Below are positions 26,834 through 35,210 of a stretch of DNA of 64,000 bases, piece after piece. The stretch is taken from contig CAZAIB010000015.1 in the NCBI GenBank assembly GCA_964485095.1, positions 21,979 to 85,978 on the forward strand, read 5' to 3'. The translations under genes were made by a program, and so were the position numbers. A model generated the notes under the pieces. That model was given only the letters and a program-made list of their open reading frames with translations, did no database searches and had not been told where the DNA came from. Numbering within the stretch: the stretch's first letter is position 1; the number at the start of each line of letters is the position of its first letter. The DNA comes from CAYNWT01 sp964485095. Lineage in GTDB: Bacteria > Planctomycetota > Planctomycetia > Planctomycetales > Planctomycetaceae.

Positions 26834-29800
26834 ATGTCCAGGTTGGACACGGACGTCCGACTGCTTCTCTTGCGCCCTCTTCGGTATTTGGCGATCGCGC
26901 TTTTCGCGCTGATCCCGATACTCGAACGCGCTGCCGTTGCGCAATCAGTGGTGGCAGAAGCCAATGGTTCGCCGGTCATTGTGCACGGCCAGTACGCTCA
27001 AATCTGGGATGATGACAGCGAACGAATCTGCGTGGTGCGAGGAAACGGGAAGGTTAGCAATGGTTCGGTAAGCGTTTCAGGTTCGCGGCTTGTTGTATGG
27101 CAACGGCGGAATCCAAATGGCGACGAGGTCATCGTTTACGGCGAGGCGGTTGAGGTAGAGCGTCCTGGCAGCATTCGCAGTGAACCGGCACAGCTGGTGT
27201 CGTTTGTTTCGGAGAACGGAATTCAGGAACAGTATGACCGCACCTACAAAAAGCCTGCTCGACATGAGGCGTTCTTCAAGCGAGCCATACGGTACCGGCG
27301 GAATACGGTTCCGCCTGAACCAGGTGTGCGCGCTGAAGAGTTAAGTGTTTCGGTATCGCCCAACAGCGATTTGTTTACGGCGTGGCAACCCGCCTTGCCG
27401 CAAAGCAGCCGCCAGGTTCAAATCAGACCGCGTACATCGGCTCCGTTCAACCTGAAGACGCGTCGGTCGAACAACACCATACCGGCTGAGCAGATTGCGG
27501 AAATCAGCGGCGGCGTGAACATCATCGTGGACGGCTTCACTACAGATGTAAGCGGACAGCAGCTCCCGCTCGGCGTGATTGACCTGTCAGCAGACCGCGT
27601 CGTTATCTGGACGTCTGCCACCGAGAACCTTCAGGCAAACCAATTCACGCAAGCGCAGGACACGCCGCTCCAGGTCTACATGGAAGGCAACATTGAGATT
27701 CGTCAGGGCGGCAATATCCTGACGGCAACGCACGGGTTCTTCGACGTCCGAAACGATCGCGCGCTCTTGTTGAACGGTGAACTACGTGCGTACCTGCCGA
27801 GTGTGGATGGGCAGATACGCATTCGCGCGGAACGCATTCGCCAGACGGCTGAAACTCGATTCCACGCTCAGAACGCCTGGGCTACCACCAGTCCGTATGG
27901 CAAACCTGGTTTCCGCCTGGAAGCATCGGACATTTTTGTTGAACCGCGTCCAACTCAGCCATGGTTGCGAAGTCGCCAAAGCGTTGACCCACAATTCGGG
28001 TTGCCGCAGGAAGAGTCGCTGTGGATCACAAGTCTGAACAACCGTTTTATTGTGGGCGATACACCAGTCTTTGGCTTGCCTCGATTGTCAGGTCCGGCAC
28101 AGAACCCCAGCGTCCCAATCCGCCACGCAACGATTAAGCAGGACAACATCTTTGGGCTGCAGGCCAAGACTGTCTGGGATTTAAGTCAGTTGTTGGGAAT
28201 GGAGAAGACACCGGGGCTCGAGTGGAACCTGCACGCCGACTACTACAGTCGGCGCGGACCGGGGGTTGGCACAAGCGCTGAATACCAGGGCATTTCGGCG
28301 AATGGCCTGCCGTACCGCGGCGAGGGTCTCCTGTACTACATCAACGATCGCGGCGCCGACACGCTCGGACGCGACCGGCGCGGTCTTAGTGCTGAGAACA
28401 ATCGTGGGCGAGCCTTTCTGCGGCACCGTCAGGAACTGCCGAACAATGTGAAGTTGTTTGGACAGATCGGGTACGTTAGCGATCGCAACTTCCTGGAACA
28501 GTACTACGAGTCCGAATTTGATCGGCAGCAGGATCAGGAAACCAGCGTTCGTATCAAGCAGGATCTCGGGAACTTCGGAGCCTCTCTTTTCGGTCGAGTC
28601 CGAGCGAACTCGTTCGAAACGAATACAGAGTGGCTACCGAGACTGGACCTGTACGGCTTGTCACAACCGTTGTTTGGCGGCGCGTTAACGTGGTCAAGTC
28701 ACTCAAGCATCGGCTACGGGCGACTGCGCCCTGCTGACGCCCCCTCAGATCCGAACGATCTGTTTAGCCCGCTGCCGTACGTGACCAGCGCAGAAGGCGT
28801 GGTTGCCATGACCCGCCACGAACTGGATGCACCGTTCAACGTGGGCGCGGTCAAAATCACGCCGTTTGTCCTGGGCGAAGTGGCTTATTGGGATGAAGGC
28901 TTCGATGGCGATTCTCTCAATCGAGCGTTTGTGAGTGCCGGGGCGCGGGCGAACCTGGTTCAGTCGCGCGTGTATCCGTTTGTGCAGAACCCAATCTTCA
29001 ATCTCAATGGCCTGGCTCACAAAATTGAATACAACCTTGAGGCTCGGATCACAGACTCGTCACGGAGCCTTGATGAAATTCCGTTGTACAACGAGATCGA
29101 CGACAACGCTCAGGAACGCTTCCGATCTCGATTGCTGAACAACACATTCGGCGGAACGCTGCCGGGTCAATTTGACCCACGCTCGTTCGCTTTGCGGAAT
29201 GGAGCCGGCTTCCAGGTGACGACCCCAAACCACGAGCTTGTTGACGACCAGCAGATTATCCGCGGTTCCATTCGTCACCGATTGCAGACACGCGTCGGCC
29301 CGGCTTCCAACCCACGGACTCGCGATTGGATGACATTGGAATCCGGCTTCGCCTACTTCCCCAAAGCAGACCGCGACAACTTTGGCGACGACCTTGGGTT
29401 GTTTTACACCCGGTATCAATGGCATATGGGCGAACGCACAAGCTTGATCGCCAACACTTTGTGGGACAGCTTCGATGGTGGTCAACGCGTCTCAAACATT
29501 GGCCTGCTGTCGCAGCGTTCTCGCCGTGGCAGCGTTTATCTTGGCTATCGTTCGATCAATGGGACCGGGCTGTTGGATAGCGACATCTTGACCGCCAGCT
29601 TCAGCTATGCAATGAGTCAGAAGTGGACCATGACCGGTGCAACGGCTTACGACTTTGGCGAAGGGCGTGATCGCGGGCAGTCGTTTACGGTGTCCCGAAT
29701 CGGATTGGATTGGATTTTCCACTTCGGCGCCAACTACGACCGCAGCAAAGACAACTTTGGCGTCGCATTAACATTCGAACCGCGTTTTGGGTCTACCAGC

Positions 29801-29842
29801 AGTTCTCCCGTTCAGCTTAACTCACTACTCGGAGTACGGTAG
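26834..29842 (+). CDS. LptD/OstA-like outer-membrane beta-barrel protein
   Basis: About 1,002 residues. ATG 26834 or TTG 26822 may start it; both give a signal peptide containing LRPLRYLAIALFALIPIL and ending near V-A-Q-S. The N-terminal region (about 45-350) has the beta-jellyroll repeats of OstA/LptA (VIVHGQYAQIWDDD, then VYMEGNIEIRQGG and LTATHGFFDVRNDRALL). The C-terminal half is Tyr/Arg/Phe rich with alternating beta strands, consistent with a large outer-membrane barrel. This matches the role of inserting LPS into the outer membrane. A DgkA-like gene follows after 2 nt, making a probable operon. Divergent from E. coli LptD, as expected for planctomycetes. Confidence 0.78.
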   Translation: MSRLDTDVRLLLLRPLRYLAIALFALIPILERAAVAQSVVAEANGSPVIVHGQYAQIWDDDSERICVVRGNGKVSNGSVSVSGSRLVVWQRRNPNGDEVIVYGEAVEVERPGSIRSEPAQLVSFVSENGIQEQYDRTYKKPARHEAFFKRAIRYRRNTVPPEPGVRAEELSVSVSPNSDLFTAWQPALPQSSRQVQIRPRTSAPFNLKTRRSNNTIPAEQIAEISGGVNIIVDGFTTDVSGQQLPLGVIDLSADRVVIWTSATENLQANQFTQAQDTPLQVYMEGNIEIRQGGNILTATHGFFDVRNDRALLLNGELRAYLPSVDGQIRIRAERIRQTAETRFHAQNAWATTSPYGKPGFRLEASDIFVEPRPTQPWLRSRQSVDPQFGLPQEESLWITSLNNRFIVGDTPVFGLPRLSGPAQNPSVPIRHATIKQDNIFGLQAKTVWDLSQLLGMEKTPGLEWNLHADYYSRRGPGVGTSAEYQGISANGLPYRGEGLLYYINDRGADTLGRDRRGLSAENNRGRAFLRHRQELPNNVKLFGQIGYVSDRNFLEQYYESEFDRQQDQETSVRIKQDLGNFGASLFGRVRANSFETNTEWLPRLDLYGLSQPLFGGALTWSSHSSIGYGRLRPADAPSDPNDLFSPLPYVTSAEGVVAMTRHELDAPFNVGAVKITPFVLGEVAYWDEGFDGDSLNRAFVSAGARANLVQSRVYPFVQNPIFNLNGLAHKIEYNLEARITDSSRSLDEIPLYNEIDDNAQERFRSRLLNNTFGGTLPGQFDPRSFALRNGAGFQVTTPNHELVDDQQIIRGSIRHRLQTRVGPASNPRTRDWMTLESGFAYFPKADRDNFGDDLGLFYTRYQWHMGERTSLIANTLWDSFDGGQRVSNIGLLSQRSRRGSVYLGYRSINGTGLLDSDILTASFSYAMSQKWTMTGATAYDFGEGRDRGQSFTVSRIGLDWIFHFGANYDRSKDNFGVALTFEPRFGSTSSSPVQLNSLLGVR

Positions 29843-29844
29843 CC

Positions 29845-30249
29845 ATGGATACGCCCAACCAGGACTCCTTCACTGCGTCTCGGTCAAGCCGCCGCCCGGC
29901 ATGGAGACAATGGTTGGTCGAAGTTGAGCGCGGCCTGTCTCAAAGCTTCCGTGGCGAGAGCACTCTGTTTGGCCACTGCTTCATTGCGTCGATTGTTTTG
30001 ATCACTGGTTTTATTCTGGGAATCGGCGTGCTGCAGTGGGCGATAGTGTTCTTGTCTCTTGGCGTGGCTGCGTCTGCGGAGATGTTCCAGATGGTGCTGC
30101 GAGCAATCTGGATCGATCTCAGTGAGCAACTCTCAAAGCAAACCCGGAAGGCGCTACAAATTGGGTCGGCGGCCGTTGTGGTGACCCGGCTGTCAGCTGC
30201 AGCTGCGATCGTGATGATTTACGGCGCTGCGATTGCTCGAATGTGGTAA
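29845..30249 (+). CDS. Degenerate diacylglycerol kinase (DgkA)-like membrane protein
   Basis: A 134-residue three-helix membrane protein aligned by eye with E. coli DgkA: FRGE (residues 35-38) matches the FRQE containing Mg-binding Glu28, the AEMF segment retains a Glu (Glu79, equivalent to Glu69), and GSAAV (107-111) matches the conserved KDMGSAAV. However, the catalytic Asn72 and Glu76 positions of E. coli correspond to Gln82 and Arg86 here, so ordinary lipid kinase activity is doubtful. It starts 2 nt after the LptD-like gene and must be co-translated with it, suggesting a role in outer-membrane lipid assembly. The family call is from visual alignment only. Confidence 0.65.
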   Translation: MDTPNQDSFTASRSSRRPAWRQWLVEVERGLSQSFRGESTLFGHCFIASIVLITGFILGIGVLQWAIVFLSLGVAASAEMFQMVLRAIWIDLSEQLSKQTRKALQIGSAAVVVTRLSAAAAIVMIYGAAIARMW

Positions 30250-30305
30250 AGGGGCGTTGCCTTACGGCGGCCGACTCACGGACCAACTGATGTCAGCCGG
30301 CAATC

Positions 30306-31232
30306 TCACTCACCCGCACCACGACAACCGAAGTCGTCAAATTGAAGCTCGGTTAGCATTCGGGTGAGTCGCTTTGAATCATCCGGTTCCAATCCCATCA
30401 GGGGTGCTCGCACCGAACCGACTTCCAGGTCTCTGGTGCCGAGTATTGATTTGATAGCCGCATGAAACGGGAACTGTAGTAGCTCGCGAATAAACAAAGC
30501 CGATCGCAACTGATGCCCGCGCGCGGCGCTGATGTCTCCGTTATTGAACGCCTGGATAACCTTGTTCGAAAGCGGAGCCGCAATGTTGTACGTGCTGCCG
30601 ATGGCCGCATTGGCGCCGGTTGCCAATGCTCCCAGCAACATCTCGTCGCAGCCCCAGACAATGTCAAACTGACCGTCGTTGACTGCCAGGCAAGTTTGGT
30701 ACTCAAACAGTTTGGTGTCCGTGTACTTCAATCCCACGAGGTTCGGAACACTCGCGCGGGCGTCTTCCAAAAACTGCACAATGTCCACGGTGGAACCCGT
30801 GAGCGAGGGAATGTGGTAGTAGTAGAATGGAAGGTCCGGCGCGGCAGACGCGATTTCAGCGACGCACCTGGTCAGGGCCTTGTTGTCACTGGCTTTGAAG
30901 TACGACGGACACGTGGCTGACACGATATCGACTCCAGTCGCTGCTGCATGAGCCGCCAGGTCGCGGGCTTCGGCGAGACTGTTGTGGCCGACCTGAGCGA
31001 TAACCGGAATCCGCCCGGATGCGGCGTTCACGAATTCTTCGGTCGCAGCTTTGCGTTCGGCCGTGCTAAGCGACATGCCCTCGCCGGTGCTGCCGCACAC
31101 GTACATGCCCTTGATTCCGTTTCCAATGAGGAACTCGACCATCGGAGCGATGCCAGCAAGGTTCACTTCACCGCTGTGCGAGAATGGTGTGAGTGTGGCG
31201 GCAATGAGTCCGTTTAGGCGTTCGTGCGACAT
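30306..31232 (-). CDS. DapA-family aldolase, probably N-acetylneuraminate lyase
   Basis: A 308-residue (beta/alpha)8 class I aldolase. Visible motifs: GSTGEG (47-52, carboxylate binding), FYYYHIPSLTG (catalytic Tyr about 139) and GLKYTDTKLFE with Schiff-base Lys169. The combination 'YYYHIPSLTG ... GLKYTD' is typical of N-acetylneuraminate lyase rather than dihydrodipicolinate synthase (which has YNVPxRT and GIKEA). It would cleave sialic acid into ManNAc and pyruvate. No other sialic-acid genes are next to it, so the substrate remains inferred. It is convergent with the LptD/DgkA pair and has its own promoter region. Confidence 0.82.
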   Translation of the reverse strand: MSHERLNGLIAATLTPFSHSGEVNLAGIAPMVEFLIGNGIKGMYVCGSTGEGMSLSTAERKAATEEFVNAASGRIPVIAQVGHNSLAEARDLAAHAAATGVDIVSATCPSYFKASDNKALTRCVAEIASAAPDLPFYYYHIPSLTGSTVDIVQFLEDARASVPNLVGLKYTDTKLFEYQTCLAVNDGQFDIVWGCDEMLLGALATGANAAIGSTYNIAAPLSNKVIQAFNNGDISAARGHQLRSALFIRELLQFPFHAAIKSILGTRDLEVGSVRAPLMGLEPDDSKRLTRMLTELQFDDFGCRGAGE

Positions 31233-31473
31233 GTGGGGCGTTCTCTTCTTTCGGCTGCTACGGCTTCGGCTCTCGCACCATGGTACCCGGTGTTCAATGG
31301 AGTTCGTAGTTGCTGTTTCTCACGAGTCCACTTCGCCCGACAGTTGTTTTTGCTCCAAAATACCTGCCGACTCTGGTCGGCGAACTGAATGTTGTGATAA
31401 TCCACGTGGGCAACAATGGTTCGCGTCGCTGTGACGCTCGCCTCATGATCACACGTACGAAAAGGGAACCGTT

Positions 31474-32223
31474 ATGGATCCACGCGCACTTCTTGAAAGC
31501 CTGCTTCAATCCGGAAAAGAACTCGCCGAAAAGGGACTTGAATCCGGAAAGGGCCTGGCCGAACAGACTCTTGAATCGGGCAAGGACCTGGTCGAAAAAG
31601 GTCGCGATCTGGCTGAGGACAAACTTGGCCTGCCCGAAGGCGAGGCGGGTGACAAAGCGATGGCGAACCTTGGCAAAGGCGCGGCGGTTGGCGGATTGCT
31701 GGCTTTATTGCTGGGAACCGAACGGGGCCGAAAAATTGCGGCTCCTGCGGCGAAGCTGGGCGGGCTCGCAGCGCTTGGCGGCCTGGCGTACAAAGTCTTC
31801 AAAGACCACCAGGCAAAAAGTGGGGCGACTGAAGAAATCGGTCAGCCGGTTTCAGAACTTTCTGCTGACGAAGGCAACGTTCGCAGCATCAGCCTGATTC
31901 GCGCGATGATCGCGGCGGCTAAGGCCGACGGTTACGTGGACGCTTCTGAACAAACGCGGCTTGCAGAAGAAATCGAAATTCTTGGTCTCGAAGACGAACT
32001 GGCCACCTCGCTCAAGGACGAACTCGCCCAACCGTTGGACGTCGCGCAGGTTGCAGCGCTGGCCGACTCGCCTGCTGCTGCGGCAGAGATTTACCTGGCA
32101 TCGCGGATGGTTCTGGATGTCGATCGTCAGTCTGAACGGTCGTATCTCGACCAGTTGGCCGCGGCGTTGAAACTTGATGGCAGCCTTGTCAATCAACTGG
32201 AAGTTGAAGCGACCGCCGCGTAG
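31474..32223 (+). CDS. TerB-like / DUF533 family protein
   Basis: A 249-residue protein. The N-terminal 60 residues are an amphipathic run with repeated 'ESGKxLxEKG' phrases (LQSGKELAEKGLESGKGLAE, then LESGKDLVEKG). A Gly/Ala-rich hydrophobic stretch follows (AAVGGLLALLLG and ALGGLAYKVFKDHQ) as in DUF533 (YebE-like) proteins. The C-terminal half is TerB-like: LIRAMIAAAKADGYVDASE with acidic metal-binding residues, and a helical bundle to the end. DUF533 proteins are membrane-associated and of unknown function. The start at ATG 31474 is preceded by AAAGGGAACC. Convergent with the histidine kinase, separated by a strong terminator. Confidence 0.8.
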   Translation: MDPRALLESLLQSGKELAEKGLESGKGLAEQTLESGKDLVEKGRDLAEDKLGLPEGEAGDKAMANLGKGAAVGGLLALLLGTERGRKIAAPAAKLGGLAALGGLAYKVFKDHQAKSGATEEIGQPVSELSADEGNVRSISLIRAMIAAAKADGYVDASEQTRLAEEIEILGLEDELATSLKDELAQPLDVAQVAALADSPAAAAEIYLASRMVLDVDRQSERSYLDQLAAALKLDGSLVNQLEVEATAA

Positions 32224-32252
32224 TTGACTGGCGGAATAAGCGAACCTTCGAC

Positions 32253-32287
32253 GGGCGGGACGAACCAACTTTCGTCTCGCCCTTTTT
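32253..32287. terminator. Rho-independent terminator after DUF533 gene
   Basis: A 12-bp stem (GGGCGGGACGAA / TTCGTCTCGCCC, one G-T pair) with loop CCAACT, followed by TTTTT on the plus strand, 30 bp after the DUF533 stop and just before the 3' end of the histidine kinase gene. It terminates the plus-strand gene and may serve the kinase gene on the other strand. Confidence 0.88.
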
Positions 32288-32296
32288 CGATTTGGC

Positions 32297-34882
32297 TTAC
32301 GAGTGAAGTAACTCGCCAATTGCGTGTTCGATGGTTTTCAGTCGGACTGGCTTCGTTAAGAACGCATCAAACCCGCTGCTAAGCGCTCTTTGGCGGACAC
32401 TCTCGATTGCATCGCCAGTGATAGCAATGATCTTCAGGTCGGGGCCCGCATCAGTGTCCCGAATCGCCTGCGCCACTTCGAATCCATCGGCGTCTGGCAT
32501 GTGAATGTCCAGGAATACGAAGTCGGGGCGCCAAGACAGCGTCTCTTGTATCGCGGGGTTCTTTGAATCAGCTGTCCGGGTTTCGTAACCCATCACCTGC
32601 AACACACGTGCGATGGTTTCAAGGTTCTCCTGGTTGTCGTCCACGACCAGAACCTTCGGCACGCTGGTTCCGTCTGGTGTAATTCCAAGCGCAGTGTCAC
32701 TTTCCAACGGAGCCGCAGCAATCTTCAGTGGCACTGTTAGTTCGAACTCCGCTCCACCATCTTTCGAGTTTTGCCCCGTGAGGGTTCCTCCCATTCGATC
32801 GGCAAAGGACTTGCAAATGTAGAGGCCCAAACCGGAACCACTCCGCGTCTCTCGGGCCACAGTGGATTGGACATAAGGCGTGAACAAGGATCTCAGATCA
32901 CTTTCGCTTAGTCCACGGCCGGAATCTTTCACCAATGCTCGGAGGCGGAATTGATCGTCTGATTCGCCAGTCGACGACATGGCCAGCTTGACCTGACCCT
33001 CAGACGTGAACTTGATTCCGTTCGAACAAAGATTGATCAGCAGCTGGCGAAGTTTCGACTCGTCACCCACCACATAACGCGGTATGGACGGGGCGATTTC
33101 CACGTAGAACGCGACGCCTTTGTTGGCCGCTGTGTGCTTGAGGATGTCGTCAACACTCTCGCAAAGCCCATGCAAATCAAAACGCCGCTCGTAGATTCCA
33201 ATCTCGCCGTTCTCGATGCTGGACATGTCCAACACGTTGTTGACCAGCTGTAGCAGGTGCTCGGTGCTGGACTCGATACCCCGAAGCTCATGATGGCGAA
33301 CGTCTGCCGGTCCTCGCTGAAGCAGTTGGCTGTATCCCAGAATCGTGTTGAGCGGGTTTCGTATTTCGTGGTTCATACACGCCAGGAAGTCTGTTTTCGC
33401 TTTGTCCGCACACTGAGCGCGATCGCGAGCGAGTTCAGCGTCCTGTTTGGCTAGTTGCAACGAAGCCGTCTTGCGATCAACTTCTTCCTGCAACTGCTTG
33501 CGGTGTCGAGACATGACAAACATGCGCGTTCCGAAGGCGCCGACAACCGCAAGACCTGTGATCCATATTAGCCCCAGTTGGGTTCGAGAGAACCGCTGAC
33601 GTTCTTCGGCGAACCCGGAACGTTCGACGGCCATTTCTTTTCGCTCGAAAGCGATCTTGTTGCGTTCTCCCGTAATCTGATCGCGTTCTGCCCTTTGTCG
33701 CAATTCGTTTTCCATGAACACACGCGCCGACGACACGGCATCGCCGGTGCTGTCGTTGACCCAGTTGTGCAACTGTGCGGCTTCCTGTCTGCGCCACTCG
33801 GTAGCTGCTTTCCACTGTTGGTGACGTTCCATGAAGGCAGCGACATCGATGTTTAGTTCCTCAGCCATAGAACGCGCGACGCCCCGGTGTTCTGACAGAA
33901 CTTTGTCAAAACGCTCGTAGGCGACGGCCTTAGTTTCGTCCGGCTGCGGAATCATGGCTTGAACCAGTGTTCCAAGTCCCGTCCATGCGGTGTCCTTATT
34001 GGCTATGAAGACTTCAATTACATCCGTCACCAGCTTTGAAGCTTCGTCCGGCGCCTTGTTCATAATGAGGCAGGTCAGGTGAAGCTGCTCTTTCGCAAGC
34101 ATCGTTCTGTTCCGGCCGGTTGGATTTGCTGCGAGATACCGAGTGACTCTCTCGCGAAGCCTGTCTTCATAGTCCGGCAGCACACCCGCTCTATACAGCA
34201 CTCGTTCCGCCAATGCGGCATGTCCCTGGCTGATGTCCATTAGTTCTCGCGCGTAAGGGACAGCATCTTTGTAGCAGCGGAACCGGTTCAGGTCGTCGAC
34301 GATTTTGCGAAGTGCAAGCGCTTGCAGTCCACGACTTTCGGTTCGCTTTGCGAAAGCCTGGCTCCGAAAGGAATAGTTGCGGGCCTGAGATTTTCTGTTA
34401 CTGACTCTCAGTAGTTCTGCTGACAATAAGTGACTGATTGCGAGAACGCGGTCGGAACCCAGTTCGCGGGCAATGACGATTGCCTTTTCGATTGTTTTCA
34501 GCCCGTCGTCAATAAAGTTGTCGGCTCGCCCTTGAATGTAGCCCTCGAACACCAGCGCTTCTGCCCGCGCTTCAGACTTCTCGGTTCCGGCAAGTTCAAT
34601 GCCACGCTTCATGTTCTCGCGCCAGCCGGATTGCTCGTTGTGGGGCACTGCGTCCATGAACGCCAACCGCAAGTAACCCCGCGCTTCTGCTTCGTTGTCG
34701 CCGTTCTGCTTTCCCCACTCCATGAGCTCTCTGGCAGCCACATACGGATTGCCAGGTCCGGTCGAGAATGCTGTTTCGAACTTCTGTAAGTGGTCCTCAA
34801 GCTCATCTGCGCAGGCGAGACCGGGACCGCTCAAAGTGTGCGTGACGATGACCAGAACGGCCATATTGATGGTACGAAACAT
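32297..34882 (-). CDS. Hybrid sensor histidine kinase with periplasmic helical-repeat domain
   Basis: ATG 34882 gives 861 residues with an N-terminal signal sequence (about 1-25) that a longer in-frame start at 35044 would bury. Residues about 27-390 are an all-helical TPR-like repeat region, then a coiled coil (about 395-430) and one transmembrane helix (about 436-455). Then come the HisKA domain (phospho-acceptor His505 in CMNHEIRNPLN), HATPase_c (N box NLCSNGIKF, G boxes DSGRGLS and GSGLGLYICKS) and a C-terminal receiver with VLVVDDN and phospho-acceptor Asp792 in FLDIHMPDADG. The kinase therefore passes a periplasmic signal to its own receiver and probably to a partner; no response regulator is adjacent. 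Confidence 0.92.
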   Translation of the reverse strand: MFRTINMAVLVIVTHTLSGPGLACADELEDHLQKFETAFSTGPGNPYVAARELMEWGKQNGDNEAEARGYLRLAFMDAVPHNEQSGWRENMKRGIELAGTEKSEARAEALVFEGYIQGRADNFIDDGLKTIEKAIVIARELGSDRVLAISHLLSAELLRVSNRKSQARNYSFRSQAFAKRTESRGLQALALRKIVDDLNRFRCYKDAVPYARELMDISQGHAALAERVLYRAGVLPDYEDRLRERVTRYLAANPTGRNRTMLAKEQLHLTCLIMNKAPDEASKLVTDVIEVFIANKDTAWTGLGTLVQAMIPQPDETKAVAYERFDKVLSEHRGVARSMAEELNIDVAAFMERHQQWKAATEWRRQEAAQLHNWVNDSTGDAVSSARVFMENELRQRAERDQITGERNKIAFERKEMAVERSGFAEERQRFSRTQLGLIWITGLAVVGAFGTRMFVMSRHRKQLQEEVDRKTASLQLAKQDAELARDRAQCADKAKTDFLACMNHEIRNPLNTILGYSQLLQRGPADVRHHELRGIESSTEHLLQLVNNVLDMSSIENGEIGIYERRFDLHGLCESVDDILKHTAANKGVAFYVEIAPSIPRYVVGDESKLRQLLINLCSNGIKFTSEGQVKLAMSSTGESDDQFRLRALVKDSGRGLSESDLRSLFTPYVQSTVARETRSGSGLGLYICKSFADRMGGTLTGQNSKDGGAEFELTVPLKIAAAPLESDTALGITPDGTSVPKVLVVDDNQENLETIARVLQVMGYETRTADSKNPAIQETLSWRPDFVFLDIHMPDADGFEVAQAIRDTDAGPDLKIIAITGDAIESVRQRALSSGFDAFLTKPVRLKTIEHAIGELLHS

Positions 34883-35161
34883 ACGCGAGCCCTGTACTGT
34901 TCGGCTGACGCCGGAAACTGAGATCCGCAGTGTACATGGGGGCGGAAGAACTTTCTGCAGCAATGCTTGGCAAGATCGGGAACGGTGGCGGGGACGCGGT
35001 TGTGTGCCCACGTGTTGCTGGGGCTTCTTTCCAAAGCCTGCCAACCGCGGCGTTGCCGGGCAAGGCCCGTCAGTCAGTCGCGTCCGGCATCAACCCATCC
35101 ATCTATAATCCCCGGCTTCTCAAGCGATTGGGGTGGGCAAACGCGATGGGCTGAGAACAAG

Positions 35162-35188
35162 CACGCCCGCCGTAATTAACAGCGGGCG
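35162..35188 (-). terminator. Hairpin terminator for the giant adhesin-like gene
   Basis: An 8-bp perfect stem (ACGCCCGC / GCGGGCGT) with an 11-nt AT-rich loop lies 22 bp past the stop of the giant gene, with a short T-rich tail on the plus strand. The remaining intergenic space 34883-35210 (328 bp) should hold the promoter of the histidine kinase but shows nothing else recognisable. Confidence 0.7.
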
Positions 35189-35210
35189 TTTGGTTTGGGT
35201 TCGGTCAGCG

